A stretch of DNA of 64,000 bases. Origin: Cladosporium sp. IMV 00045. Taxonomy: Eukaryota > Ascomycota > Dothideomycetes > Cladosporiales > Cladosporiaceae. Position numbers and translations under genes: made by a program. The notes beneath the pieces were generated by a model that had not been told where the DNA came from, ran no database searches, and worked only from the letters and a program-made list of their open reading frames with translations. Of this stretch, positions 34,101-44,289 are shown piece by piece (the stretch's first letter is position 1; each line of letters starts with the position of its first letter). The stretch lies in NCBI GenBank assembly GCA_001931905.2, contig MSJI02000926.1, positions 62,001-126,000 of the forward strand, read 5' to 3'.

Positions 34101-34860
34101 TGCGAGGGTCTGGGTCAGTCATATCCGGCGCGCGCGCCAGAGCATCCTGATACATCTGCAATGCCTCCGCATATCTGCCCATCGTGTACGTTGCTCTTGC
34201 TTTACCCAGCAACGCCATGATATTCTTGTTGTTCGAATGGCGCAGCGTCTCGTCGAATGCCTTCGCGGCGTCGCCGAGCTGTTTACTGCGATCACCGCCC
34301 GCGCGACCTCCAGGCTGGCCAGTCAGAAGTGATGCTTTCAGCAGGCCCAAGACACCGCGAGCAAGGGACAATGGCGGATAAGAAGGACTAAGTCTCATCG
34401 CATCGTTCAGCGTCGCGGTGGCATCCTGGAGGAAGTTGTCCTTGTTCCTCTGGTCTTCGGCGTCGGAGTCGGGTTTCGTGCGGCGCGTGTGTCTGCTCCT
34501 CCAAAGCTGCAGCCATACCAGGCATGTGAGCAGGCCTAGCCTATCCTCCGTCTTTCCTCTCTCGAATGCCTGCAGTCCTCTCTTGATCATGTCGATGGCG
34601 ATGTCAATTTTCTTATCCTTGACGTACGCCAGCGCGATTGTGATCCAGTAGTTTTTGGCTGCATTCTCGTTTCCCAGCAGATCGCAAAGCTCGTCGGTCT
34701 CGTCCTGAAGCTCGGTGAGATCGAGGTTCACTGCTTCATCGCCGTCTTCGCCGCGCACAGGAATATCAATGACTGCTGGGATGTCGCCAAAGCGCGTGTA
34801 TCTCTCGGCCTCGAGGCCATTCGTGTGGCCATTGGTAAGGCCATTCGGGGCGGCCGCCAT
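31147..34860 (-). CDS. CTR9: Ctr9, TPR subunit of the Paf1 complex
   Basis: Scaffold subunit of the Paf1 transcription elongation complex, which promotes histone H2B ubiquitination and H3 methylation on RNA polymerase II genes. An intronless 1237-residue protein, near the usual length. It opens with a short Gly/Asn leader, then YTRFGDIPAVIDIPV. TPR repeats fill roughly residues 50-830 (for example ARATYTMGRYAEALQMYQDA and LLGLYFLDQSSHF). A charged coiled coil rich in Glu/Arg/Lys follows at about 930-1030. The tail has alternating basic KKKRR and acidic Asp/Glu blocks, with KSSKYKSADFIQDSSEDED near 1140. Complete and undisrupted. Confidence 0.96.
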   Translation of the reverse strand: MAAAPNGLTNGHTNGLEAERYTRFGDIPAVIDIPVRGEDGDEAVNLDLTELQDETDELCDLLGNENAAKNYWITIALAYVKDKKIDIAIDMIKRGLQAFERGKTEDRLGLLTCLVWLQLWRSRHTRRTKPDSDAEDQRNKDNFLQDATATLNDAMRLSPSYPPLSLARGVLGLLKASLLTGQPGGRAGGDRSKQLGDAAKAFDETLRHSNNKNIMALLGKARATYTMGRYAEALQMYQDALARAPDMTDPDPRIGLGCCLWALGHKDHAHAAWDRALELNPNSSIAHTLLGLYFLDQSSHFATTEEAFGPLYKKAMTVHTQTAFKLNDMQPLTCATFGGYFLLRRNWANVDKLAKRAVEQTDTTAIMSDGWYLRARQAHYQDDMANAADCYNKSDLARGGDEKGYLPAKFGAAQVRIANQDYDGAKFRLEKIVSQSRSPEAMTLLGILHAEDVFAAQAAGSKEDKSSERKKAIALLEQVRASWRDPKKKISPDAAVLLNLARLYETEAHDKSLACLLHVEQLEIDEIPEEDRPEDIEDEAEMKKALRELISPQLLNNIGCFHFYGEKFAQAREDFQAALNACVKMGDKDNTIDTDALVTTISFNLARTYESEGMDEEAKGVYTSLLQRHPDYTDASLRLTYIALNTDPAAGAESIKQLLESDPSNLEIRSLYGWYINKTKKRTLALNEDAEQRHYKHTLVNFDKHDLYSLTGMGNLHLAVAREMPRSTDQEKDKRSVGYKRAVEFFDKVLALDPRNAYAAQGMGIALVEDRKDVQNAIQIFSKARESIKDYSVHLNLGHIFVDVKQFGRSIENYEIALGKMKSTDPLLPTLLACLGRVWLLRGRAESPEVRLEALKTSLAYSRRALEAAKGAKDEINHRFNVAFVQIQIAQLVNGLKESQRSLADVETASADLDEAIEAFGDIAKAPNPPFPAGDIEQRASMGRNTMKRQLAEAINRQTEYEQKNATKLEEARKAREAAIQQREDAKRQKAEEEEARRAKIAEERQRMMEEDRALIAQRLEDERAREEAEYTDDPETGERKKREKKPKAKGSGGKRKKKGGDDDSDDDDLDGTEGNFEGGEKPKKSKKKGRSNRSSVTPGVDGSDDEGGEKPKKKKRRLARKDASAKSSKYKSADFIQDSSEDEDEGGAGGSTQQTREGSGSPAAVETPGADGDEHMSDVGGEEEEGSGAARPATQRKKAARVLDDEDEDEDDEGGEEAPATASQAEVPAAGDENDG

Positions 34861-35292
34861 CGCGGCGGAGGATGAAGGAGGCTCGTTCGAAGGGTGACTT
34901 TTCTGTAGGTGTAATTGGTATGTCTCTTATAGCATCGCCTGGTGAGTCGACGCGCGCCGTATGCTAGGTGTGAGTGACTGTTTGTATGGTAAGTGAGTGA
35001 TGTGTTTGGATGCAAGTTACAAAAGTCCAGGTCGCGTTCCCTTGCGCTGCGCAGCTCAACCCCGGAGCCATCCCGCAGAGCCTCACCAGCTTGGAACTAG
35101 TGTGGCCTGACGAGTGAAGGCATGTGATACGACCTCAACTAGAGCTCAATTCGAACAGGTTACTAAATTCACTTGTTCTCATTGTGCAGGGCACCCAAAT
35201 TTTCTGGTCGCCTCTACAGGAGCTGGTAATGCTTTAACGGACCGTCAAGTCAAGCCACGCAGCCCCTCGCTTCGACCACGACAGCAGACAAC
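34861..35292. promoter_or_regulatory. Divergent promoter region, CTR9 / SEC8
   Basis: 432 bases between divergent start codons. No TATA box was obvious, as is usual for housekeeping genes. Confidence 0.45.
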
Positions 35293-38200
35293 ATGTCTTG
35301 GATGCAGCAGTCCAATGGAGGAGGCTATGCGAATGGCGGCAACCCTGCATCCGATCGTCTACGCCGGTACGATTTCGACAGCAGCCGCGATACCAGCGCG
35401 GATGAACGCTCGCGATCTCGAGGACCGGGAGGTTATGGAGGCTTTGGAGCACAGAACGCCGCTCGCGTTCGCGCACCAGGGAGGCTGAACAGAGAGCATG
35501 CGACCAGGAAGAGCAGAGATGAGGGCACATGGAGCAACAGTCGTAGCCGCAGTCGGCCAGGCGGATTACAAGGGCAGGCTGGTAGTCAAGTCGAAGGTCA
35601 GTCTGCATCGTATGTAGGGTGCAATGGAATGTGGTTACTGAGACGCTGTCACAGAGATTCTTCGCTATATTGAACAACAATGGTCTTTCATGGCCTCGCC
35701 GTCATGTATACCAGTCAAGGTGGCCCTACAGCTCAATGATCCCAGCTCCTTGGGCTTGATGGACCAATACGACCAATTCCAGGAAACTCACGAGCAGCTA
35801 CAAAATGCCCTGAAGGTCATTGTGAACGAGCACCATCAAGGATTCAACAGCAGTATAGGAACGTTCCACAAAATTCAGGCGGCCATTTTCGCTTCTCAGC
35901 ACCGCGTTCGGACTCTCAAGGCTGGCCTTCTTGCAGCGAAGGGCAGTCTAGCTTCGACAAGACCAGAGTTGAAAGCATTCGCTCAAAGCAGTCAGGAATA
36001 CGACCATATGCTTTCAGTCCTAGCAACAATCGAACAGCTTCAGGCAATCCCTGAAAAGCTCGAGGCAGAGATCTCCGAGAAACGATTCTTGGCCGCCGTA
36101 GAAACACTCCAGGACGCGCTCAAACTCATCCGGAAGCCAGAGCTGGAAGACATTGGAGCCTTGAGTGATCTGAGGGTCTATTTGGGCAATCAGGAGCATT
36201 CGCTCACAGACATCCTTATAGAGGAACTGCACAGCCATCTTTACCTCAAGAGCCCTTACTGCGAAGCACGATGGAAGGCACATGCGAGAAGAGACCCTGC
36301 TAGAGGCGCTATCTCTCCAGAAGACCGAGCATTACACACCTTCCTCGAGGGCTACAACGGTAGCGAGCCGATGCAAGAAGACACGACTCGCAATCCGGAA
36401 GCGGATACATTCTACTACATACAACTTTTGACAGAAGCCTTGAACAACATGAGCCGCCTTGATGTCGTTATTGACGCAATTGAACAGCGACTCCCTGTCG
36501 AGCTGTTCAGGGTCGTTGAGCGCTCACACAATGAGGTTGAGCAACGCCATCCAAACACTTTGCACTCCAGCACTCGCGCTCGACCAGAACCTCTGAGCCG
36601 AAACGAAAGTCAAGGTGGCGAGCACAACGCCACACTCGACGACCTTTTGAACACACTTTTCGCTAAGTTCGAAGCCATTGCTGAGGGTCACTCAGTTCTG
36701 CATTGCGTAATAACTGCTGTGCTCAAGCGTGAGGGCTCACTAGACGGCATGACTCTGAACCGCAGCTTCAGAGAGCTTTGGAAGCTACTGCAAAGCGAGA
36801 TTCGCACCTTGTTGCATGACCATCTCGCTTCTAGTGGCAACCTCGGCCCTGGATCCAGACAGGAGAATGACCCTGCCACGGACATTTTCAGGCCTCGACC
36901 TAGAGACAAGACCAGAAGGCTTTTCAAGCTCGCAGACACCGACAACAAATCAACGGAGCTCGCGACAGAGCGCGAAGATCTGGAGTACATTTTGAAGGCA
37001 TCTGTTCCCGGTCTGGTGAACCGCAACGGACGTGACGCGAACAAGGACAACGAAGAGAACGATGCTCTGCCCGACCGTTCTGCGACAGGACACAAGCTTC
37101 TGGTCGAGCCCAGCATCTTCAACATGAGCATACTTTTACCTCCATGTCTGTCATTCCTCAACAGACTTAGGGAAGTGGTACCTCCGAACTCAAGCGTCGT
37201 GGCGTCGACTCTCGAATCCTTCTTGGATGACTTCTTGATCAACGTGTTCTATCCACAACTCGAGGAAACGCTGGTGGACCTCTGCTCACAATGCTTTAAC
37301 GACATCAGTGCATTCCAACCGCATACGCAATGGCAACAGCATGCCCAGAAGCCCATCTTCAAAGGCACTGTCCGCTTCTTTGAAATTCTCGAAGGCGTGT
37401 GCAAAATGCTGGACGCGCTGCCTCACGAACAAAGTTTCAGTCAACTTGTGATCGCGCAGATGCGAAGCTATTACGATCGCTGCTATAACTGGTCAAAGGG
37501 TCTCCTCCAACGTGCGCAAATGACGCAGGATGAAACACCACGCATGCGTCTCGCCGCAGACCTCGCGACCAACGGTGCCGTGCACCAGACAGTCGTTGAC
37601 CTGATGAGCAGCGCAGACGAAGACAAAGTCCCTGTTCTCGTAGCTGACGAAAGCACTGCTCTTCTCAACCAATCTCTAGAGAGGCAAATTGAAGAATCGG
37701 ACTTGATCCACGACCGGAAGGCTCTAGGCGCTCTGTGTGTCCTACACACCAGCATGAAATGGCTAGCGACACGCAGTAAGGCACTGGAATACATTTCTCC
37801 TCGCGCAGTAGACACAGCCAACCTTCAATCCCACCACAACCGCCGCTGGACCATCAACGCCAACCTCCCCTCAGCACCTGCCCACCCATACCTTCCCCTC
37901 GACAAACCCACCTCCGAGCAATTCCACGGCGTCGTCTTCTCCTTCTCCGAGCTCAGCTCTCTGATCCTCCGCACGCTTCACATCGACCTCCGCCTCCACC
38001 TACTGCACGGCGCCAGCACAGCAATGCGCCACACGTACGTCCTGAATCAGCCCTACAACGACCCCGATCCAGCCGTTCTCGCCCTCGCAACATCCATCCA
38101 AAGCTACGACGCCCAGCTCAGCGTCCACCTGCTGTCCCAGCAATACGAATTTTTGACCGCGCACCTCGATGACCTCGCTAACGCGGCGCTCATCAAATTC

Positions 38201-38422
38201 GTCACGCTCCTGCCCGCCATGGACCAGCACGGCAATGCGCGGATGCAACTCAATGTGCTTGTCTTGCAGCAAGCTCTCAAGGCCGTGCAGCCTAGCGCTT
38301 CGCTGGAGCGGGCTGCGCGCTTTTATGAGTTGGGGACTTTGGGCAAGGATGCTATTGCGAATGCAGGTCATGAAGGTTTCCCAGAGGAGAGTTTGAGTGC
38401 TTTGTCTAAGCTTGTAGGATAA
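35293..38422 (+). CDS. SEC8: Sec8, exocyst complex subunit
   Basis: Part of the exocyst, which tethers secretory vesicles at sites of polarised growth such as the hyphal tip. Exon 1 (35293-35596) encodes a disordered Ser/Arg/Gly-rich N terminus. An intron (35597-35654, GTCAGT...TCACAG) is followed by exon 2 (35655-38422), joining SQVE to EILRYIEQQWSFM. The product is 1023 residues. The Sec8 N-terminal domain follows: LQLNDPSSLGLMDQYDQFQE, then THEQLQNALKVIVNEHHQGF. The length agrees with yeast (about 1065). The rest is helical and Leu-rich. Complete; ends converge with the NmrA-like gene 281 bases away. Confidence 0.93.
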
Positions 38423-38702
38423 AAGTCTCTTATTGAGCCACGGTGCATGGTCGAGTGCAGAAGATGATTACATACGAGCATTCGCCGTTGAGTTGTTCTC
38501 AGCAAGCCTGTGCCATCCATCGTCCCAATGTGCATACTAAATAACACTGAAACGCCGTAGCCCAAGAATTCCTATTGGAGTGATCATTGCCTATACTGTA
38601 TTGCTTGTATATAGAAATCCGAACCAGCAATGTACTAAAGAGACCGACGCTCCCCTACAATATAGGACCCCGAAGAACAAAAGAAACACTCAAAGCGAAC
38701 AT

Positions 38703-39620
38703 TCAGGCCTTCACATTCTTCCACGCACTCTCCTCCCTCAGCCAGGTCCTAAAGTCCTTCATAAACGGATACCTCTGACGAACTTGCGCCACATCAACGC
38801 CAAACCCACTTTTCCTAAACCACCCAAACATCTCCCGCAAATCCTTGACCGCGTAACGAATCGCACCAGCAAGCCAAGAATACGTCTCCGGCATGCTCTG
38901 CCCAGTCTCCTGCTTGAAAACTCTCGCCGCTTCGTCAACGCTCAACTCATCGCCAGCGAGCGAGACGGCAGTATTGCGGTATTCCTTGCTGTCGTGCGAG
39001 AGGAATGCTTCAGCGGCCACTCTACCGATGTCTGACGTTGCGATGAGCTGCAGCGGTCTCTCCGCGCCATTGAGTCGCCACATGCTAGCGAAGGCGCGGC
39101 CGATGAAGTCGTTCGACATGTTCTCGAAGAAAGCGACGGGGCGGAGGAACGTGTAAGTCAGCTTGCCGTCCTTCTGAGCCGCGGCATGGGCTTTGATGTC
39201 GTCTTCGATGCGCAGCTTGCTCGCGAAGTGAGGCACGGTGGTCGGATTGCCTTCGCTGGCGATCTGCCCCCCGCGGTCCGTCGAGGTGAAGACTATGTGC
39301 GAGACGCCGGCGGTCACGGCGGCTTTGGTCAGAGCTTTGCCTTGGAATTCTTCGCGCTCGTGGCCTTTGTCCATGATGGGGACGGAGAAGAGGCCCCAGA
39401 GGGGTTTGGGGATTTGGTTGAAGATCGCGTCGACGTTGTCGAGGTTGCCTTCGATGAGTTTGACGCCGGGTTTGGCCGCGAGGCGTTGTGCGCTGGAGCT
39501 GGTTTTGTTGCGTGTCACGGCCAGGATTTCGAAGGGTTGGTTCGGTATGGAGGTTAGGGCGGTGATGAGTGCTCCTCCTTGCTTTCCTGTGGCTCCTGTT
39601 ACTAGTAGACGGCGAGACAT
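38703..39620 (-). CDS. NmrA-like / atypical SDR NAD(P)-binding protein
   Basis: A single-exon 305-residue protein. The start MSRRLLVTGATGKQGGALIT carries the GATGxxG dinucleotide-binding motif of the NmrA-like family. An upstream in-frame ATG at 39680 would add 20 residues ahead of the Rossmann fold and is less likely. VSHIVFTSTDRGG and YTFLRPVAFFENM are typical of the family. Members act as redox sensors (NmrA, HSCARG) or as oxidoreductases; the Tyr-Lys pair of classical SDRs is not evident. It faces away from the SDR gene at 40364, with 743 bases between. Role unknown. Confidence 0.85.
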   Translation of the reverse strand: MSRRLLVTGATGKQGGALITALTSIPNQPFEILAVTRNKTSSSAQRLAAKPGVKLIEGNLDNVDAIFNQIPKPLWGLFSVPIMDKGHEREEFQGKALTKAAVTAGVSHIVFTSTDRGGQIASEGNPTTVPHFASKLRIEDDIKAHAAAQKDGKLTYTFLRPVAFFENMSNDFIGRAFASMWRLNGAERPLQLIATSDIGRVAAEAFLSHDSKEYRNTAVSLAGDELSVDEAARVFKQETGQSMPETYSWLAGAIRYAVKDLREMFGWFRKSGFGVDVAQVRQRYPFMKDFRTWLREESAWKNVKA

Positions 39621-40363
39621 GATCGTTTCTGTCCGAAGATAAGAAGTATTAAGGAAATGGTCTCGAACAACAGTTCGCATAGACTAGATTAGTTCGAAGT
39701 GCAACTGATTGTGTTGGAGCTCAACATAACGATCGCAGGAAACCAATATATATCGAGCCATAAATGTCTGCTCTAATGAGCATCGACGTCGACATTGCTC
39801 CGTTCCCCATCGCGTGTAGGATTTGAGTTCAAGTTGGCAACTAGAGATTCATTGTCCGGATGAATAGAACCACCATCAAATGCCATGTCGTAGTCCCTGA
39901 GGATAGACCGTGTGTCTCTATCGCTGTGAGATGGTGTAGGCTGCTCGTGCGTGATCGCCTATTGGTCAGAGGAAGCGGGCCAAATGTTCCTCCGAGTCTC
40001 AACGTCAGGACTTCAATCAAGCCGACTGCCTCTTGACATTGTTCCTGCGGCCGTCTCTTCCTGGAAAATCTCCTATAACGGAGAGATATTCAATTGCAGC
40101 TCTAACTTCGGTGCGGTTAAACGCTTCAGGTATTGATACAAGACGGTGCTTTCGGGTTGTGAAAACTATGGCACTTACCTAAGCGCCCGTTCGGAGTCCG
40201 ATCATAAGAGAGGGTCTCTGCTACGCATGCCAGTCTTTTGTTTCAATTACTTCCATCAACAACAGCATTACCTTAATTTAAGCACTACTTCATTCATTCT
40301 GCACCTCTTCTCATATCCATAAATCACTTGATTCATCACAACCTGCAACCACGACCGCCCAGC
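39621..40363. promoter_or_regulatory. Divergent promoter region, NmrA-like / SDR
   Basis: 743 bases. CCAATATATAT at 39743-39753 combines a CCAAT-like and a TATA-like element about 125 bases from the NmrA-like start. The sequence next to the SDR start is AT-rich with runs of CATCA. Confidence 0.45.
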
Positions 40364-41413
40364 ATGGTTTACTATCTCGACTTACTTTACTCACAGCTCT
40401 TTGTGACGATTCCAGAGCAGACAGCCAGCTTCGCCGGACAAACTATCATCGTCACCGGTAGCAACACAGGTCTTGGTCTTGAAGCAGCGCGCCTTCTCGT
40501 GCGTCTCAACGCGAGCAAAGTCATTCTCGCCGTCCGTACCTTTTCGAAAGGCGAGGCAGCAGCCGCCGACATCGTCAAATCCTGCAACGTCCCTTCATCC
40601 CGAGTCGAGGTCTGGCAGATCGATATGAGCAACAAAGACTCAATCGTCTCATTCGCCAAACGTGCAGAAACCCTCGATAGGCTCGACGCAGCCATTCTGA
40701 ACGCCGGAATCGCTACCTTCCAGCGAAAAGAAGTCGATGGCACTGAGATGCACCTGGCAGTGAATGTCATCGGAGCCATGCTCCTTCAGCTCCTGCTACT
40801 TCCAATCCTGAAACGAAGTGCCTCTCGAACCGGTTCAAGGGGGCGAATGACCCTCGTCGGCAGCGACATGATGTACTCAATCAACCCCGCCAACCTCCAG
40901 AACCCTGACGGCGCGATATTTCCACGCATCAACCGCGGCGCACTTCGAGAGGGAGACTACTATGCATATTCGAAGCTGCTCGTGTTCTACGCCACAAGAC
41001 GTGTAGCCGCCCTGAACCCGGTCTCGGAGAAGTCAAACGTCATCATTTCAGTGCAGACTCCCGGTGCTTGCAAGAGCGACATCTTCCGAGACGAAGTGAA
41101 CGGGTTTGCGAAGATGATGATGTCGATTGGCATTGCGCTGCTTGCTCGTTCAACAGAGACTGGAGCGCAGACGCTGGTACATGCGGTTAATCCTGAGCTC
41201 TCTGCTGATGCGCATGGAAAGTTTTTGATGGATTGTCAGGTGCAGAAGTAAGTTGATCTGACTCTCGTAATGGATCCGATGCTAATATATGTGACTAGGA
41301 ACAAGTACAGCGTTGCTAACGACGATCAAGTCAGTGCCGATGTGGCCGAGAAGTGGAACGAGGAGCTTTTTGCGATGCTGGAGCAGGCTGTACCGGGTGT
41401 GACTTCGTTTTAG
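40364..41413 (+). CDS. Short-chain dehydrogenase/reductase
   Basis: A classical NAD(P)-dependent SDR of 332 residues. Exons 40364-41247 and 41299-41413, intron GTAAGT...ACTAG (51 bases), joining QVQK to NKYSVANDDQVSADVAEKWN. The N terminus may be membrane-associated (MVYYLDLLYSQLFVTIPEQ). The cofactor motif is TGSNTGLG (residues 31-38); LNAGIA is the NAG motif and the catalytic Tyr-Lys is in YYAYSK near residues 203-207. This subfamily is common near fungal secondary-metabolite genes but also stands alone. Substrate unknown. No synthase gene lies in the window. Confidence 0.9.
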
Positions 41414-41968
41414 TTCCTTGACAATGATATCAACGCAAATCCATATCACTGTCCATGGCAGTGCAAATCCAAAATCAGATCCTCCACAGCGAACATACGG
41501 TGACGATGCAGAAGCAAGAGTCATCATGTGTGCAATTGTGAGAGCCATTCTGGCGAAGCGAGATTCGAAATCGATCGAGTGCCCCTCAATAATTTCATGT
41601 CAGACGAGAGCCTGATCAAGACGAAATGACATATCTTCAGCGTGTGGGTGCCCATCTTGTCTCGTTGCCCTCTCACGAAGTAACAATATCTAGACGAGAT
41701 ATTGGTCCAATCGGTGTCTGTACCGAAACAGCCCACCACGAGGGAAGCACAGACCCGAATTCCAACCTCTTCTCTGTACGACGACATGGCGTTCTGCCGC
41801 TTATCAGGAATGGATGCGGATGCGACGCGAGAGTCGAGGCTCGTGTAGGACCGTACACGTCATGACCACTGTCACACGCTGTAGTGAGCATTGTCTACGT
41901 GCCCACAGATCGCATTCTCGGAAGTTGACAGTTCAAAACACCTGGGAACGGCCTTGCATTTGAACAAG
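41414..41968. other. Intergenic, SDR 3' flank and NAPE-PLD-like promoter
   Basis: 555 bases between two plus-strand genes. Short open frames overlap on both strands. No feature recognised. Confidence 0.4.
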
Positions 41969-43143
41969 ATGTCACCACCAGGTATTAGAGTAACGCCCAA
42001 AGTCCGCACAGTCCGTACGAAACGCTTGCAAAAGCGCACCACATAGGAAGTCCACCGACGGGTTTCAAGAACCCATGGCCATCAGCAGAAGACGACCACA
42101 CTTTCCGAGAGATCCTCGCCACAAGATTCGGTCCTGAGAGGAATTTTGTACCCGTTCCCCAAGGCCCAAACGGATCAAGGTCAGAAGAACTCGTAGCGAT
42201 ACGAACTCCGGACTTTGGTCAGGACAGACGAGACAAACTGCGCGCGACATGGATCGGACACGCTTCGGTTCTTGTAGAATTTCCTGTGATGGAGGGAGCA
42301 ACAAGGGGTTTTCGCATCCTCTTCGACCCGGTCTTCAGCGATCGTACGAGTCCCTCCAGCTGGTTTGGTCCGAAAAGATACAGTCCCACGCCTTGCACCA
42401 TTGATGAGCTTCCGGAAGTCGACCTCATCTGCATTTCGCACAATCATTACGATCACCTAGATCACGATACAGTCAAGAAGCTGTACCTGAAGAAGCAAGG
42501 GACTATGCACTTTTTCGTCGCTTTGGGCATTGAAAGCTGGTTCCAGCAGCATGTCAACTGCCAGGACGACGAGATAACCGAACTGGACTGGTGGCAGCGG
42601 TGCTCTGTCGAAGTGCCGGAAATTGGCAGCGTCGACTTGACATGCACGCCAGCCCAACATTTCTCTCGTCGCACCCCGTTCGATGGGGGTCAGACACTAT
42701 GGTGTTCGTGGGCTGTGGAAGGGGCAGGGAAGAAGTTCTATTTCTCGGGCGACACGGGCTATCAGGCCGCGAAAGCTCCCTCGCCATGCCCTGCGTTCAA
42801 AGACATCGGCGATACCCTTGGTCCTTTCGACCTTGCCTTCCTACCAATTGGTCTTTACAGCCCGCCAAATTTCATGGGCAGTGTACATGCAACGCCTGAA
42901 CAAAGTCTACGCATACACAAAGACATCAAGAGCAGACTCAGCATCGGTATGCATTACGGGACCGTCAGAGGGGGCTTGAGTGGGCAATATGAAGATGTAC
43001 GGGAGCCGCCTAAGAGATGGCGGCAAGCTGCTCTGGAAATCGACGCCTGGCGTGGGGGTGGCATCGCCGGTGATGGTGACCAAGTGGACTGCACCAACGA
43101 GGGCGTTGGCCTTTGCCATATTGGTGAGACGGTTGGTGTGTAA
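41969..43143 (+). CDS. NAPE-hydrolysing phospholipase D-like metallo-beta-lactamase-fold protein
   Basis: Similar to mammalian NAPE-PLD and yeast Fmp30, zinc enzymes that release N-acylethanolamines from N-acyl-phosphatidylethanolamine. The body (42035-43143) is open throughout and reads HHIGSPPTGFKNPWPSAEDD, then WIGHASVLVEF, the metal motif ISHNHYDHLDHDT (HxHxDH), YFSGDTGY and LPIGLYSPPNFM. The body has no ATG before 42286, so an upstream exon is needed. The best model is a 13-base exon (41969-41981, MSPP+) and a 53-base intron (41982-42034) with GTATTA donor and a non-standard AAG acceptor. The last 30 residues are Gly-rich. About 373 residues in total. Confidence 0.8.
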
Positions 43144-43346
43144 GCAGATCTTCATGGGGCGGTCTCTCAGGACAGCGGATTTGACCCAATCCCATCCAAC
43201 ACTTTGGCAATATCAACCCCATCGACGAAGATAGCACCACCCCCAGCCTGGCATAAAATGTCGAGACTGCCGGGCATTCCTCTCCGTCTCTCACTCACAA
43301 CCCACATCCTATTTTCCCAGCTTTTGCACATACCTCCATCTACACC

Positions 43347-43856
43347 ATGGCTTTCGTCAGGAGCACCGTCTACATCCAAGCGGTAGACTCCATGTCACCA
43401 ATGCCGGCGGTCCCCTTCCTGGACATCTCAGGATCCAGCAGGCACACCTGCCCACCTCCCTCGCCAGAGAACGAAAATCTCAGCGGCGAGAGCAACGAAG
43501 AGGCGCCACCATACAGCGCCGAACCAGGCCCCGGCGAATGCACCCAAATGCAAGCGCCTCCGCCAGGATACAGTCGCCTTCCCCCCCTCGGTCCCGGCGT
43601 GCGCAGAGTCAGATTTGTGCTGGACGTCGAGGAAATCACCGACGTCCGCGTGCGCGAGGACGTCGGGCTGATGGAGTTCGACGATGACGTCGAGCTGGGA
43701 GTGGTGCGTCGACGCCTCTTGGACGGTCGCGGCGTTGCTCCCATCGCGACCTCGTCTCGCTGGCAGCGCGTTTATCGGCGCCACCGTTTGCAGTTCCTGG
43801 CCCTGGCGATGATACTCGCCATGGTTTTTGGTGTGGGCTTGGCTCGCTCTGCTTGA
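43347..43856 (+). CDS. Small protein with C-terminal membrane anchor
   Basis: A hypothetical protein of 169 residues. The first 110 residues are Pro/Ser/Glu-rich with PPPGY-like and PPY motifs (EEAPPYSAEP, APPPGYSRLPP), followed by an acidic-basic stretch (RFVLDVEEITDVRVREDVGL). Near the end RWQRVYRRHRLQ precedes a 20-residue hydrophobic segment (FLALAMILAMVFGVGLA). The basic flank followed by a single terminal helix suggests a tail-anchored protein. The PPxY motif could bind WW-domain ubiquitin ligases; this is inference. No family recognised. Confidence 0.6.
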   Translation: MAFVRSTVYIQAVDSMSPMPAVPFLDISGSSRHTCPPPSPENENLSGESNEEAPPYSAEPGPGECTQMQAPPPGYSRLPPLGPGVRRVRFVLDVEEITDVRVREDVGLMEFDDDVELGVVRRRLLDGRGVAPIATSSRWQRVYRRHRLQFLALAMILAMVFGVGLARSA

Positions 43857-44289
43857 GGTTTGTTGAGTCTGTTAGGTCGACTGCGATACATGCTGACGTG
43901 TTGCAGGGAGCAATGAGAACGGTCTTGGTTGTCTGGTTGGGCTCGTGCCTTCATGCGCCGTAAAATGGGGATGTCAGGGTACGGGAAGGCATTGCGTCTC
44001 CGGAAGTGTGGGATCTCCAGTTCGAAGCCAGATTTTTGTGCTTATATCATCAAGCTTCTTCTTAAAGTTCCGTGTCAGCATTCGTAGAGGAGAGGGGCCA
44101 AAGGGGCTACGAGTGGGAAGAAGATCTTTCGCGCAAAGTACCAACCACACAAACCCAACAATCCCACCCCCAACCCCCACCTCCACCAATACCCCCTCCC
44201 AATCATCATCTCAAACCCCCTCCCCAAACCCCAAACCCCCAAATCAAAACCAAACACAACACCCCATCAAAATCAAAATCCCAAACTCT
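43857..44289. other. Intergenic, CA-rich repeat-like stretch
   Basis: Between convergent small genes. 44150-44285 is a low-complexity CCAACCCC/CAAAACC-rich stretch with no coding sign. Confidence 0.5.

Noticed and set aside
38703..43143. Secondary-metabolite gene cluster
   Set aside because: No polyketide, nonribosomal peptide or terpene synthase in the window; only tailoring-type enzymes.
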